Assembly: GCA_035387885.1 (NCBI GenBank)
Contig: DAOOOW010000002.1
Coordinates: forward strand, 1-64,000
From: DAOOOW01 sp035387885
GTDB taxonomy: Bacteria > Patescibacteriota > Patescibacteriia > UBA2196
DNA: 64,000 bases
Direction: 5' to 3'
Within the stretch, counting starts at the first letter, position 1, and the number at the start of each line of letters is the position of its first letter. Below are positions 54,010 to 62,374 of the stretch, in pieces. The notes beneath the pieces were generated by a model. The model did no database searches, was not told the DNA's origin, and saw only the letters and a program-made list of their open reading frames with translations. Both the position numbers and the translations under genes were made by a program.

Positions 54010-56568
54010 ATGTTATTATCTTTAAACTGGCTTAAACAATATGTTAATTTGCCCAAAAATTTAACGGCTAAAAAATTAGCTCATGATTTAACCATGTCCA
54101 CTGTGGAAGTGGAAAGCATTGAAAATCAAGCAGAAATGTTTGATAAAATTGTGGTTGGTAAAATAGTTGAAGTAAAAAATCATCCGAATGCTGACAAATT
54201 AAAATTGGTTAGCGTTGATGTTGGTAAAAACGCCCCCAAAGGGGCTAAGAAAATTGATGTTGTGTGTGGTGGTATTAATTTGTGCGAAGGCATGTTGGTA
54301 GCTGTAGCCTTGCCTGGGAGCAAAGTCCGCTGGCACGGAGAAGGGGATTTGGTGGAATTACAAGAGACAGAAATTCGTGGTCAAAAATCTTTTGGTATGA
54401 TTTGTTCAAGTAATGAAATTGGTTTAGAAAGTATGTTTTCTTGTGGTGAAAAAGAAATTTTGGATTTGGGCATTGTGGTTCAAGACAGGGCCTTGAACCA
54501 ACACCTAAAACCGGGGCAAAATTTAGCTGAAGCTTTGGGTTTAGATGACACCATTATTGAATTGGATAATAAATCCATTACGCACCGGCCTGATTTATGG
54601 AATCATTATGGAGTTGCCAGAGAACTAGCTGTAATATATAAAACTCCTTTGGAGAAATTCCAAATTACAAATAACAAATTCCAAATAAATTCCAAATTAC
54701 AAAATTCAAAATTTAAAAACAATAACTTATCAATTAAAATTCAAGATAAAAAACTTTGTCCACGCTATATTGGTTGCTTAATTAAAAATGTTAAAGTTGG
54801 TCCATCGCCAGAATGGTTAGTTAAAAGTTTAGAAGCAGTTGGTTTACGTTCCACAAATAATATTGTGGATATTACTAATTATGTGATGTTGGATGTGGGT
54901 GAACCAATGCATGCGTTTGATAAAGCAAAGCTTTATCAAACGCAAATCCGAAATCAGAAATCCCTGCCTCGCCGGCAGGCAGGCGAAATCCGAAAAAATG
55001 AAAAAATAGAAATTAATATTAGAACTGCAAAAAATGGTGAAAAAATAAAAACTTTTAATGGGGTGGAAAGAAAATTGGATGAAAACATACTTGTGATTGC
55101 CGACAGTGAAAAACCAATTGCTTTGGCTGGAGTCATGGGCGGACTTGATTCTTCGGTTGATGACAAGACAACAGAAATTATTTTAGAAGCGGCCAATTTT
55201 GATGCCTTTAATGTGCGTAAAACCACGCAAAAATTAAATATCAGAACCGAAGCATCTAATCGTTTTGAAAAAAAATTAGCAGGAGAATTTGCTATACTTG
55301 GTATGCAAAAAGCTTTGCAATTGATTAAAGAAATAATTCCTGAAGCAGAAATGGGTTCAATGGTTGATATAAATTATGCTAAAAACCCAGATATCAAAAT
55401 TAAAATTGAACATGAGTTTATTGAGAAAAGAATTGGCCAGGAAATCAGTTCGAAAGAAATAAAAAATATTTTGGAAAGATTGGGTTTTGTCGTAGAGACG
55501 CAAGATATTGCGTCTCAAAACACGGGATACAAAATAACCGTTCCTTATTGGCGCTCAACTGGCGACATTGATTGCCCAGAAGATATTGTGGAAGAAGTTG
55601 CCAGAATTTATGGTTATAATAATTTAAAAGATCAACCACTGGGAGTTAAACTGCATAAGCAAATTTTGCAACCAGAATTTGAATTATGTCAAAAAATTAA
55701 AGATTTTTTGGTTTTAAACTCTGGTTTAAACGAGATTTTTAACTATCCTTGGACTGAAGAAATTTACTTGAAAAAACTGGGGGAAAATGGTAAAATGATT
55801 ATTGTAGCCAATCCGCCTTCCGAGGCTAATAAATGGCTCCAAAACAGCTTAATTCCCAATTTAGTTAAAAACATTGAAGATAATTTACGCTATTTTGATG
55901 AGTTTGGTATTTTTGAAATGGCTAATGTTTATTTACCCAGTAACCAAGAGTCAAAAATGTTGGCTATTGGTTTTGTTAGTCCAAAAAACACGGATGCATT
56001 TTTATCAGTCAAAGGAATTATAGAAAATATTTTTAATATTTTACAGATTACAGATTATAGATTACAGATTACAAAAACATCAGAAAGTTATTTAAATAGT
56101 GAAAAAAGTTTAGCTGTGTGTGTAGGTGATAAACAACTTGGTTGGCTTGGAGAACTTAAAAAAGAAATTTACCAAAAGTTTAATTTTAAAAATAGAAATA
56201 TTTGTTTGACGGAAATAAATTTGACTGAGTTGATTGCTGTGGCTAAAAATGTGTCTGTTAAAAAATATCAACCCTTGCCACAATTTCCTAGTGTAGTTCG
56301 CGATTTGGCCTTTGAGTTGGGTTGGTCAGTAAATTGGGAAAGCGTTAATAAAGAGATCCTGAAACTAGTTCAGGATGACAACATTAAAAAAGAAACAGAA
56401 TTTTTATCTGAATTTGATCTTGGGAACAAAAAATCTTTAGCTTTTAGAATAATTTATCAAGCCCATAGAACCTTAACAGATAAAGAAGTTGATAATATCC
56501 AAGAAAAAATTATCAAATTAATTACAGAAAAATTTGCTGGCAAGTTAAGAGTAAATTTGAAAAAATAA
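54010..56568 (+). CDS. pheT: Phenylalanyl-tRNA synthetase beta subunit, with five repeat inserts
   Basis: 852 aa. N-terminal tRNA-binding domain (KIVEVKNHPNADKLKLVSVD), B3/B4 with ITHRPDLWNHYGVARELA and NNIVDITNYVMLDVGEPMHA, B5 and C-terminal FDX-ACB (QPLPQFPSVVRDLAFEL). Foreign in-frame segments: an ATTACAAATA microsatellite (54656-54722), a host-derived inverted copy plus CCTGCCTCGCCGGCAGGCAG (54913-54984), a GTAGAGACG palindrome (55492-55517), a TTACAGATTA microsatellite (56040-56077) and a CCTGAAACTAGTTCAGG palindrome (56353-56381). None breaks the frame, so the enzyme tolerates loop growth. Confidence 0.95.
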   Translation: MLLSLNWLKQYVNLPKNLTAKKLAHDLTMSTVEVESIENQAEMFDKIVVGKIVEVKNHPNADKLKLVSVDVGKNAPKGAKKIDVVCGGINLCEGMLVAVALPGSKVRWHGEGDLVELQETEIRGQKSFGMICSSNEIGLESMFSCGEKEILDLGIVVQDRALNQHLKPGQNLAEALGLDDTIIELDNKSITHRPDLWNHYGVARELAVIYKTPLEKFQITNNKFQINSKLQNSKFKNNNLSIKIQDKKLCPRYIGCLIKNVKVGPSPEWLVKSLEAVGLRSTNNIVDITNYVMLDVGEPMHAFDKAKLYQTQIRNQKSLPRRQAGEIRKNEKIEINIRTAKNGEKIKTFNGVERKLDENILVIADSEKPIALAGVMGGLDSSVDDKTTEIILEAANFDAFNVRKTTQKLNIRTEASNRFEKKLAGEFAILGMQKALQLIKEIIPEAEMGSMVDINYAKNPDIKIKIEHEFIEKRIGQEISSKEIKNILERLGFVVETQDIASQNTGYKITVPYWRSTGDIDCPEDIVEEVARIYGYNNLKDQPLGVKLHKQILQPEFELCQKIKDFLVLNSGLNEIFNYPWTEEIYLKKLGENGKMIIVANPPSEANKWLQNSLIPNLVKNIEDNLRYFDEFGIFEMANVYLPSNQESKMLAIGFVSPKNTDAFLSVKGIIENIFNILQITDYRLQITKTSESYLNSEKSLAVCVGDKQLGWLGELKKEIYQKFNFKNRNICLTEINLTELIAVAKNVSVKKYQPLPQFPSVVRDLAFELGWSVNWESVNKEILKLVQDDNIKKETEFLSEFDLGNKKSLAFRIIYQAHRTLTDKEVDNIQEKIIKLITEKFAGKLRVNLKK
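54656..54722. repeat. Microsatellite in pheT
   Basis: CCAAATTACAAATAACAAAT-type words, translated FQITNNKFQIN and so on. Confidence 0.65.
54913..54984. repeat. Host-derived inverted copy plus family F palindrome in pheT
   Basis: GCGTTTGATAAAGC (coding the conserved HAFDKA) is followed, after AAA, by its exact complement GCTTTATCAAACGC (54913-54943); then CCTGCCTCGCCGGCAGGCAG starts at 54963. Confidence 0.8.
55492..55517. repeat. Family B palindrome in pheT
   Basis: GTAGAGACGCAA/TTGCGTCTC hairpin, in frame; sister of 13530-13556 in rsmI. Confidence 0.75.
56040..56077. repeat. Microsatellite in pheT
   Basis: TTACAGATTACAGATTATAG words, translated LQITDYRLQIT; same peptide style as in the GT4 gene. 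Confidence 0.7.
56353..56381. repeat. Family A palindrome in pheT
   Basis: GATCCTGAAACTAGTTCAGG then ATGAC, in frame near the C-terminal domain. Confidence 0.7.
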
Positions 56569-56594
56569 AAATTAATAATTTTTTATAGATATTT

Positions 56595-58772
56595 ATGTCA
56601 AGCACAAAAAAAACCAAAGAAACAAAAGAAAAAAAAGTTAAATCAACCGAATACGGTGCTGATCAGATTCAGGTTTTAGAAGGTTTGGAGCCAGTTCGCA
56701 AACGCCCCGGCATGTATATTGGTTCCACGAGCACAACTGGTCTGCATCATTTAATTTGGGAAGTGGTAGACAATTGTTTTGATGAAGCCATGGCCGGTTT
56801 TGCCACAGAAATTTCTGTCAATTTGCTTGCCGATAACAAAATAAAGGTTGTAGATAATGGTCGAGGAATTCCAGTGGGTATTAATAAAAAATTTAAAGTC
56901 TCAGCTTTGGAGTTGGCTTTAACCAAATTGCACGCTGGTGGTAAGTTTGGTGGCGGCGGTTATAAAGTTTCCAGTGGTTTGCATGGAGTAGGTGTTTCCG
57001 TGGTTAATGCTCTCTCAACTTATTTAAAAGCCGAAGTGCGTCGAGAAGGACAATTGTGGATGCAAGAATATAGTAAAGGCATACCTTTAAAAAAAGTTAA
57101 AGCTATGGGTAAAGCCAGAGATACAGGCACAGCCATTACTTTTCAACCTGATGAAGAAATTTTTGAAACCACTAAATTTGATTTGGAAACAATCATTGAT
57201 CATTTGCGCAATCAAGCCTATTTAACTAAGGGCATTAAGATTAAAATTTTTGATGAAAGAGAAAAAAATAATTTTCAATCATATGAATTTTATTTTGAAG
57301 GTGGTATTAAATCTTATGTTAAACATTTAAATTCCAACAATGAACCAAAACATAGCACAGTTTTTTATGTGGAAAAAGAGATTGTGCCGACAAAAAATAA
57401 TAACGAAGAAAATAATGTTAATAGCGAAGGAGCTTTAGAAAATAAAAAAGAAGAAAATTATAAAAGTACTAATCCAGTCATGGTAGAAATAGCTTTACAA
57501 TATGTGGATGATTATCGTGAATCTGTTTTGGCTTTTGCCAATAATGTTTATAACCCTGAAGGGGGTATGCATGTGGTGGGTTTTAGAACAGCTTTAACGC
57601 GTACTTTAAATAATTATGCTCGTAAAGCCGGTCTTTTAAAAGAAAAAGATGATAATTTAACTGGTGAAGATACGCGCGAAGGTTTAACCGCGGTTATTTC
57701 TGTTAGAGTTTTAGAAGCACAATTTGAAGGTCAAACTAAAGCTAAATTGGGCAATCCAGAAGTTCGGGCTGCCGTAGATTCTGTGTTTGGCGAATATTTT
57801 TATACTTTTTTAGAAGAGCATCCTCGGGAAGCTGAAGTCATTGTAGGCAAATGTCTATTAGCTGCGGCTGCCAGACGCGCCGCCAAGACTGCCAGAGAAA
57901 CTGTTTTAAGAAAAGGCGTTTTGGATGGTTTTGCCTTGCCAGGGAAATTGGCTGATTGTTCTTCAAAAGATCCATCTATTTCCGAACTCTATATTGTCGA
58001 GGGAGATTCAGCTGGTGGTTCGGCAAAACAAGGCCGTGATCGTGAAACTCAAGCCATTCTGCCACTACGTGGAAAAATTTTAAATGTGGAACGGGCGCGA
58101 CTTGATAAAATGTTGGCTAATAATGAGGTTAAGTCTTTGATTATAGCCATGGGCACAAATATCGGTGAACAATTTGATATTAAAGAATTAAGATACGATA
58201 GAATTATTATTATGACTGATGCTGATGTGGATGGTGCGCATATTCGTACTTTGCTTTTAACCTTATTTTATCGCTATTTTCCAGATATTATTCACCAAGG
58301 ACATTTATATATTGCTCAGCCGCCGCTTTATCAATTAAAAAAGAACACAGATATTCGTTATGTTTATTCTGATGAGGAAAAAGAAAAAACGCTTAAAGAA
58401 ATGACTAATTTATCCGCCTCCGCTCAAAAAAAATCAATTAACGCTCCGGCGGATAAACTCAAAAATAAAAAAGACCAATCTGTTGCTAATGATTCTGTTG
58501 AAGGTATAGAAAATGTTGGTGAGGAAAATTTTGAGGGCGAAGAAAAAATTTCTGGCATTAAAATTCAAAGATATAAAGGTTTGGGTGAAATGAATCCAGA
58601 TCAACTTTGGGAAACAACTATGAATCCAGCTAATCGTTTATTGTTAAAAGTTAATATTATTGATGGTGTAAAAGCTGATGAAACTTTTGATATTTTAATG
58701 GGTTCAGAAGTGGCACCAAGAAAAAAGTTTATTCAAACTCAAGCTAAATACGTCAAGAATTTGGATATTTAA
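56595..58772 (+). CDS. gyrB: DNA gyrase subunit B
   Basis: 725-aa type IIA topoisomerase subunit. GHKL ATPase: EGLEPVRKRPGMYIGSTSTT, EVVDNCFDEAMAG, DNGRGIPVG and GLHGVGVSVVNALS. TOPRIM: IVEGDSAGGSAKQGRDRETQ and IIIMTDADVDGAHIRTL. C-terminal QRYKGLGEMNPDQLWETTMNP. An Asp/Glu/Lys-rich stretch before the C-terminal motif carries an in-frame TTTATCCGCC...GGCGGATAAA palindrome (58409-58457). gyrA is not in the window. ParE is the alternative name but one copy only is seen. Confidence 0.95.
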   Translation: MSSTKKTKETKEKKVKSTEYGADQIQVLEGLEPVRKRPGMYIGSTSTTGLHHLIWEVVDNCFDEAMAGFATEISVNLLADNKIKVVDNGRGIPVGINKKFKVSALELALTKLHAGGKFGGGGYKVSSGLHGVGVSVVNALSTYLKAEVRREGQLWMQEYSKGIPLKKVKAMGKARDTGTAITFQPDEEIFETTKFDLETIIDHLRNQAYLTKGIKIKIFDEREKNNFQSYEFYFEGGIKSYVKHLNSNNEPKHSTVFYVEKEIVPTKNNNEENNVNSEGALENKKEENYKSTNPVMVEIALQYVDDYRESVLAFANNVYNPEGGMHVVGFRTALTRTLNNYARKAGLLKEKDDNLTGEDTREGLTAVISVRVLEAQFEGQTKAKLGNPEVRAAVDSVFGEYFYTFLEEHPREAEVIVGKCLLAAAARRAAKTARETVLRKGVLDGFALPGKLADCSSKDPSISELYIVEGDSAGGSAKQGRDRETQAILPLRGKILNVERARLDKMLANNEVKSLIIAMGTNIGEQFDIKELRYDRIIIMTDADVDGAHIRTLLLTLFYRYFPDIIHQGHLYIAQPPLYQLKKNTDIRYVYSDEEKEKTLKEMTNLSASAQKKSINAPADKLKNKKDQSVANDSVEGIENVGEENFEGEEKISGIKIQRYKGLGEMNPDQLWETTMNPANRLLLKVNIIDGVKADETFDILMGSEVAPRKKFIQTQAKYVKNLDI
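58409..58457. repeat. Family H palindrome inserted in frame in gyrB
   Basis: TTTATCCGCC (58409-58418) / GGCGGATAAA (58448-58457); the GCTCCGGCGGATAAACTC end equals the spacer before tatD. Confidence 0.8.
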
Positions 58773-58784
58773 TTTTAAAATTTT

Positions 58785-59501
58785 ATGAGTATAAAAATAG
58801 ACAAAGTTATAAGAGGCGCTCTTGTGGCCGGAAGTCTTTTTATCGGTGCGGAAGGTGTTGAGGCAAAACCACCAACAGCAAATCCAAAAAATCGCGAAAA
58901 AAAAACAGAAATGAGAAATGAAGTTGAAATCAGTGCCGAGGACGCTTTTGAAAGAGCTAAAAAATATCTAGCTAAAAAAGAAAAAGAAAATCCTGGCAGA
59001 GGAGTAGAAATTTTCAATGATCCCAAGGCAATTGAAAATATTTTGGCCAGAGTTATGATGTCTGAAGAAAAACGCCATCCCAATCAGTGGCATTTAGCCA
59101 TTTTAATAGCTTGGACAGTTATTAATCGAGTAAGAAACGGGGGAATGGCTTTAACCTCAGAGGCAGTTATGAAAGTTGTTACCCATGATAAAGATTTTGG
59201 TTTACAAAGTAAAGGTCGTCCCTATGATACTAGTTATGAGATTTTTACAGAAGATCCAAATATCCAAAAAAAAACAGCTGGTTATTATCGGATTTTTTCC
59301 AGAATGATTTTAGATGGCGAATTTAATGATTACAATAAAGGACAAGTTAGTTTTTTTCATATACAAGCTCAAAGAGCAGCTCATGCTAAAGACCCTAGTT
59401 TGTATCCATCTCCAGAACAGGTTATAAAAAACAGAGAAGGTGAAGGCTTGGAAATAGTATTAGAGATTCCCGGTTATGTTGTATTTTTTAAAAAAAAATA
59501 G
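58785..59501 (+). CDS. Secreted protein, remotely SleB/cell wall hydrolase-like
   Basis: 238 aa. N-terminal signal-like stretch (GALVAGSLFIGAEGVEAKPP), then a charged linker and a domain with IENILARVMMSEEKRHPNQW, AILIAWTVINRVRNGG and DFGLQSKGRP, which follow the pattern of SleB/Hydrolase_2 (AxxxxxEAxxxxxxxxxAVAxVxxNRV). The usual catalytic Glu of GEA would correspond to one of the EE in MSEEKRH; the assignment is weak. Late segments VSFFHIQAQRAAHA and IVLEIPGYVVFFKK. Probably acts outside the membrane on the wall. 12 nt after gyrB. Confidence 0.55.
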   Translation: MSIKIDKVIRGALVAGSLFIGAEGVEAKPPTANPKNREKKTEMRNEVEISAEDAFERAKKYLAKKEKENPGRGVEIFNDPKAIENILARVMMSEEKRHPNQWHLAILIAWTVINRVRNGGMALTSEAVMKVVTHDKDFGLQSKGRPYDTSYEIFTEDPNIQKKTAGYYRIFSRMILDGEFNDYNKGQVSFFHIQAQRAAHAKDPSLYPSPEQVIKNREGEGLEIVLEIPGYVVFFKKK

Positions 59502-59570
59502 CTTGTTTGACAACCTAATGCTGATTATGCTACTCTAATTATAGAGACCAAGCAGGTCTTTTTAAAATCC

Positions 59571-59610
59571 TTAAAGTTTATCTTGAGGCCTCAAGGCTAA
59601 GAGATCTCTC
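59571..59610. repeat. Family E repeat before secE
   Basis: AAAGTTTATCTTGAGGCCTC followed by AAGAGATCTCTC. Confidence 0.6.
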
Positions 59611-59639
59611 TTGTTTGTAAATAAATTAAAAAATAAGAT

Positions 59640-59822
59640 ATGAATAAACTTACCCAGTATTTTTCAGAGTCAAAAACAGAATTAAAAAAAGTTATTTGGC
59701 CCACCAAAAAGCAAACTCTTAACCACACCTTATTGGTTATTGGTTTTTCTTTGGGCATGGCCATTTTTTTGGGCGCTGTAGATTTGGGTTTAACCAAATT
59801 AATGGAATTAATTTTAAAATAA
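59640..59822 (+). CDS. secE: Preprotein translocase subunit SecE
   Basis: 60 aa: amphipathic start NKLTQYFSESKTELKKVIWP (first 20), conserved KVIWPTKKQT and one membrane helix (about 29-52). Bacterial one-helix type. nusG starts 1 nt after its stop, the classical secE-nusG-rplK-rplA order. Confidence 0.95.
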   Translation: MNKLTQYFSESKTELKKVIWPTKKQTLNHTLLVIGFSLGMAIFLGAVDLGLTKLMELILK

Positions 59823-59823
59823 T

Positions 59824-60369
59824 ATGGCAAAACAATCCTTACAAATGGGCCGCCGTTGGTATGCTCTACATACTTATTCTGGCTATGAAGAAAATGTGGC
59901 TCATAATTTAAAACAAAGAATTGATTCTTTGGATATGCAGGATAAAATTTTTCAAGTTTTAGTGCCTAAAGAAAAGAAAATTAAAATAAAAAATGGTCGG
60001 CGTACAACTATTGAAGAAAAAATTTATCCTGGTTATGTTTTGATAGATATGATTGTTGATGATGCCTCCTGGTATGTGGTTCGCAATACACCCAATGTTA
60101 ATGGTTTTATTGGCGCTGGCAATACACCCACCCCAGTATCTGACGCTGAAATGGAAGCTCTGCAAAAAAGAATGGGCATTGAAGAACCTAAATATAAATT
60201 TGATATTATAGTGGATGATCCTGTTAAAGTGGTGGATGGGCCGTTTAAAGATTTGGAAGGCAAAGTGGCTGAGGTTGACGAATCAAGAGGTCGGGTTAAA
60301 GTTTTGGTCAATATGTTTGGTCGTGAAACTCCTGTGGATTTAGACTTTTTACAAGTAAAGAAAATCTAA
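59824..60369 (+). CDS. nusG: Transcription antitermination factor NusG
   Basis: 181 aa. NGN domain: RRWYALHTYSGYEENVAHNL, KIYPGYVLIDM, RNTPNVNGFIG; KOW domain: DDPVKVVDGPFKDLEGKVAE and FGRETPVDLDFLQV. Links RNA polymerase to ribosome or Rho. Length normal. Confidence 0.97.
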   Translation: MAKQSLQMGRRWYALHTYSGYEENVAHNLKQRIDSLDMQDKIFQVLVPKEKKIKIKNGRRTTIEEKIYPGYVLIDMIVDDASWYVVRNTPNVNGFIGAGNTPTPVSDAEMEALQKRMGIEEPKYKFDIIVDDPVKVVDGPFKDLEGKVAEVDESRGRVKVLVNMFGRETPVDLDFLQVKKI

Positions 60370-60371
60370 CT

Positions 60372-60461
60372 AATGCGAATTAATAGCGAATTAATAGCGA
60401 ATGGTGCGAATGAAAAAAATTTGTAAAATTCGTAAAAAATTTGTAATAATTCGGAATTTTA
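60372..60461. repeat. Family J repeat before rplK
   Basis: GCGAATTAATAGCGAATTAA words followed by AAAATTTGTAATAATTCG. Confidence 0.6.
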
Positions 60462-60462
60462 T

Positions 60463-60885
60463 ATGGCAAAAAACATTAAAACAATTATTAAATTACAAAT
60501 TAAAGCTGGAGCAGCTAATCCTGCGCCACCTGTTGGTCCAGCTTTGGGTCAGCATGGCTTAAATATTTCAGAATTTTGTTCTAAATTTAATGAGGCGACC
60601 AAAGATAAAATGGGCGATGTTATCCCAGTAGAAATTACAGTTTATGAAGATAGAACTTATGATTTTAAATTGAAAACGCCACCAGCCGCGGAATTAATTA
60701 AAAAAGCTGCCAAGATTGAAAAAGGTTCTGGTAAGCCCAATTCAGAAAAAGTTGGCAAAATTACTAAAGCTCAAGTTAGAGAAATTGCTGAAAAGAAAAT
60801 GGTAGATTTAAACGCGGGTAACTTGGAAGCAGGTATGAAAATTATTGAAGGCACCGCCAGACAAATGGGCATAACTGTTGAATAA
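60463..60885 (+). CDS. rplK: 50S ribosomal protein L11
   Basis: 140 aa. IIKLQIKAGAANPAPPVGPA, LGQHGLNISEFCSKFNEAT, PVEITVYEDRTYDFKLKTPP and AGTMRGMGIxV-type end (here IIEGTARQMGITVE). Part of the GTPase stalk base. Followed not by rplA directly but by an inserted membrane protein gene. Confidence 0.97.
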   Translation: MAKNIKTIIKLQIKAGAANPAPPVGPALGQHGLNISEFCSKFNEATKDKMGDVIPVEITVYEDRTYDFKLKTPPAAELIKKAAKIEKGSGKPNSEKVGKITKAQVREIAEKKMVDLNAGNLEAGMKIIEGTARQMGITVE

Positions 60886-60951
60886 ATTTTTAATTTTAAA
60901 TTTTAAATTTTAAAATAATTTTCAATTTTAAATTTACAATTAATGTATTCT

Positions 60952-60978
60952 GTCATTCCAATAAAAGCGGGAATCCAG
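60952..60978. repeat. Family A repeat between rplK and the membrane protein gene
   Basis: GTCATTCC ... GCGGGAATCCAG, 12 nt before the ATG at 60991. Confidence 0.7.
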
Positions 60979-60990
60979 AAAATTAACATT

Positions 60991-61422
60991 ATGGACCAAG
61001 AACAAATTTCATCAACACAAACTCCAGTACAAAATACTGTTTCAAATAATTTTGATGAACAAAAGTTTGCTAAAAAGGTCAAAACAGCAGGTATTTCGTC
61101 AATTATTTATGGTATTTTATTAATTGTGTTGGTAGTATATTATGCTTTAGCAGCTAATAAAATTAGTTTAGGTACTATATTAATGTTACTCTTTAGTGCA
61201 GTTTTTATTGTTTTAGGCATAAAAATTAAAAAAGCTTTATTAAATAGTCAGCGTAATTGGTTGGCTGTTATTATAGGTTTTAGTATTATAATTATGATTT
61301 TAAATTTTGTTTTAAGTGGCAGTATTGGTGGTTTATTAAATTTAGTTTTTTTAGCTATTTTTATTGATGGGTATTCTGCTATAAACAGAAAAGAACAAAA
61401 ATCATTTAACATCACAAAATAA
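60991..61422 (+). CDS. Hypothetical membrane protein between rplK and rplA
   Basis: 143 aa from ATG 60991; codons from 60943 are repeat-derived. A soluble Gln/Thr-rich N-terminal 35 residues (DQEQISSTQTPVQNT) precede four helices (about 38-57, 63-81, 89-107, 110-128). Not recognised. Its presence splits the very conserved L11-L1 pair. It may be a recent insertion together with the repeat in front. Confidence 0.6.
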   Translation: MDQEQISSTQTPVQNTVSNNFDEQKFAKKVKTAGISSIIYGILLIVLVVYYALAANKISLGTILMLLFSAVFIVLGIKIKKALLNSQRNWLAVIIGFSIIIMILNFVLSGSIGGLLNLVFLAIFIDGYSAINRKEQKSFNITK

Positions 61423-61443
61423 TTTTTTATAATATAAATTAAC

Positions 61444-61483
61444 TTGTGGGAGATTCGCCAGTCCCGAATCGCTACAACCACAA
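61444..61483 (+). promoter_or_regulatory. Nested inverted repeat upstream of rplA
   Basis: TTGTGG (61444-61449)/CCACAA (61478-61483) enclose GATTCG (61452-61457)/CGAATC (61465-61470). It could be the L1 mRNA-binding site or another repeat; the L1 consensus cannot be confirmed by eye. A family J repeat (61497-61541) fills the rest up to the ATG. Confidence 0.4.
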
Positions 61484-61496
61484 AATTATTACATTT

Positions 61497-61541
61497 TTTA
61501 TTCGCATAATTCGCACGAAATTTGTAATAATTCGTAATAAA
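61497..61541. repeat. Family J repeat before rplA
   Basis: TTCGCATAATTCGCACG and AATTTGTAATAATTCGTAAT, ending at the ATG. Confidence 0.55.
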
Positions 61542-62216
61542 ATGAAAAAATCCAAACGCATGTTAGAAGCAGAATCTAAAATTGATAAAAATAAATTTTA
61601 TTCTTTAGACGAAGCTCTAACTTTAATTAAAGAAGTTTCCAAAACCAAGTTTGACGAATCTGTGGAAGCTCATATCAGACTTGGTATTGATCCCTCTAAG
61701 GGCGAACAACAAATTAGAGCCAATGTGGTTTTACCTCATGGCGCTGGCAAAGTGAAAAGAGTGGCAGTGTTTACTGAAAACGAAAAGGAAGCAATTGATG
61801 CTGGCGCGGATATTTATGGCGGTAAAGAATTGATTGAAAAAATTAAAAATACTGGGGTGATTGAATTTGATATTGCTTTGGCTTCACCAGAAATTATGAA
61901 AGACATGGCTAGCATTGCTAAAATTTTAGGTCCCAAAGGTTTAATGCCTAGCCCTAAAAATGAAACTGTTTCTAAAAATATTAAAAAATCTGTAGAAGAA
62001 TTGAAAAAAGGAAAAATTACTTTTAAAAACGACGAAACAGCTAATATCCATCAATTTATTGGTAAAGTTTCTTGGAATTTAGTCAAACTTACAGAAAATT
62101 ATAATGCTTTTATGGAAGCTTTAAAAAAAGCCAAACCCTCTGGTGTTAAAGGCGCTTATATTACGCAAATAGTTCTATGTTCTTCTATGGGGCCTGGGGT
62201 TAAGATAATTGTATAG
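61542..62216 (+). CDS. rplA: 50S ribosomal protein L1
   Basis: 225 aa from ATG 61542 (MKKSKRMLEAESKIDKNKFY); in-frame codons from 61446 cover the inverted repeat. YSLDEALTLIKEVSKTKFDE, EAHIRLGIDPSKGEQQIRAN, LPHGAGKVKRVAVFTE, LGPKGLMPSPKNETVS and KGAYITQIVLCSSMGPGVKI are the family core. L1 is often autoregulatory. Some CPR lineages lack L1, so its presence narrows placement slightly. Confidence 0.97.
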   Translation: MKKSKRMLEAESKIDKNKFYSLDEALTLIKEVSKTKFDESVEAHIRLGIDPSKGEQQIRANVVLPHGAGKVKRVAVFTENEKEAIDAGADIYGGKELIEKIKNTGVIEFDIALASPEIMKDMASIAKILGPKGLMPSPKNETVSKNIKKSVEELKKGKITFKNDETANIHQFIGKVSWNLVKLTENYNAFMEALKKAKPSGVKGAYITQIVLCSSMGPGVKIIV

Positions 62217-62220
62217 ATTT

Positions 62221-62275
62221 TTAGTTTATCCAGAGCGAGCGAAGTTATACAATAGTATAACGAAGTCCGAGGGAT
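62221..62275. repeat. Family E-like repeat after rplA
   Basis: AGTTTATCCAGAGCGAGCG ... GAGGGATCCCGCGG with a GTTATACAATAGTATAAC hairpin inside. Confidence 0.65.
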
Positions 62276-62308
62276 CCCGCGGAAAAATGATCATTATGAT
62301 TTTATAAT

Positions 62309-62336
62309 AAAAACACCTTTTAGATGAGGTGTTTTT
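62309..62336 (+). terminator. Terminator of the rplA transcript
   Basis: AAAACACCT/AGGTGTTTT hairpin with 9-10 nt loop and T-run. Confidence 0.8.
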
Positions 62337-62339
62337 AAG

Positions 62340-62368
62340 TTGCTAAAAAACCATAATTTAGGTAAACT
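62340..62368 (+). promoter_or_regulatory. Leaderless-type promoter of the GT2 gene
   Basis: TTGCTA (62340-62345), 17-nt spacer, TAAACT (62363-62368), 6 nt, ATG 62375. Confidence 0.65.
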
Positions 62369-62374
62369 TAAGGT

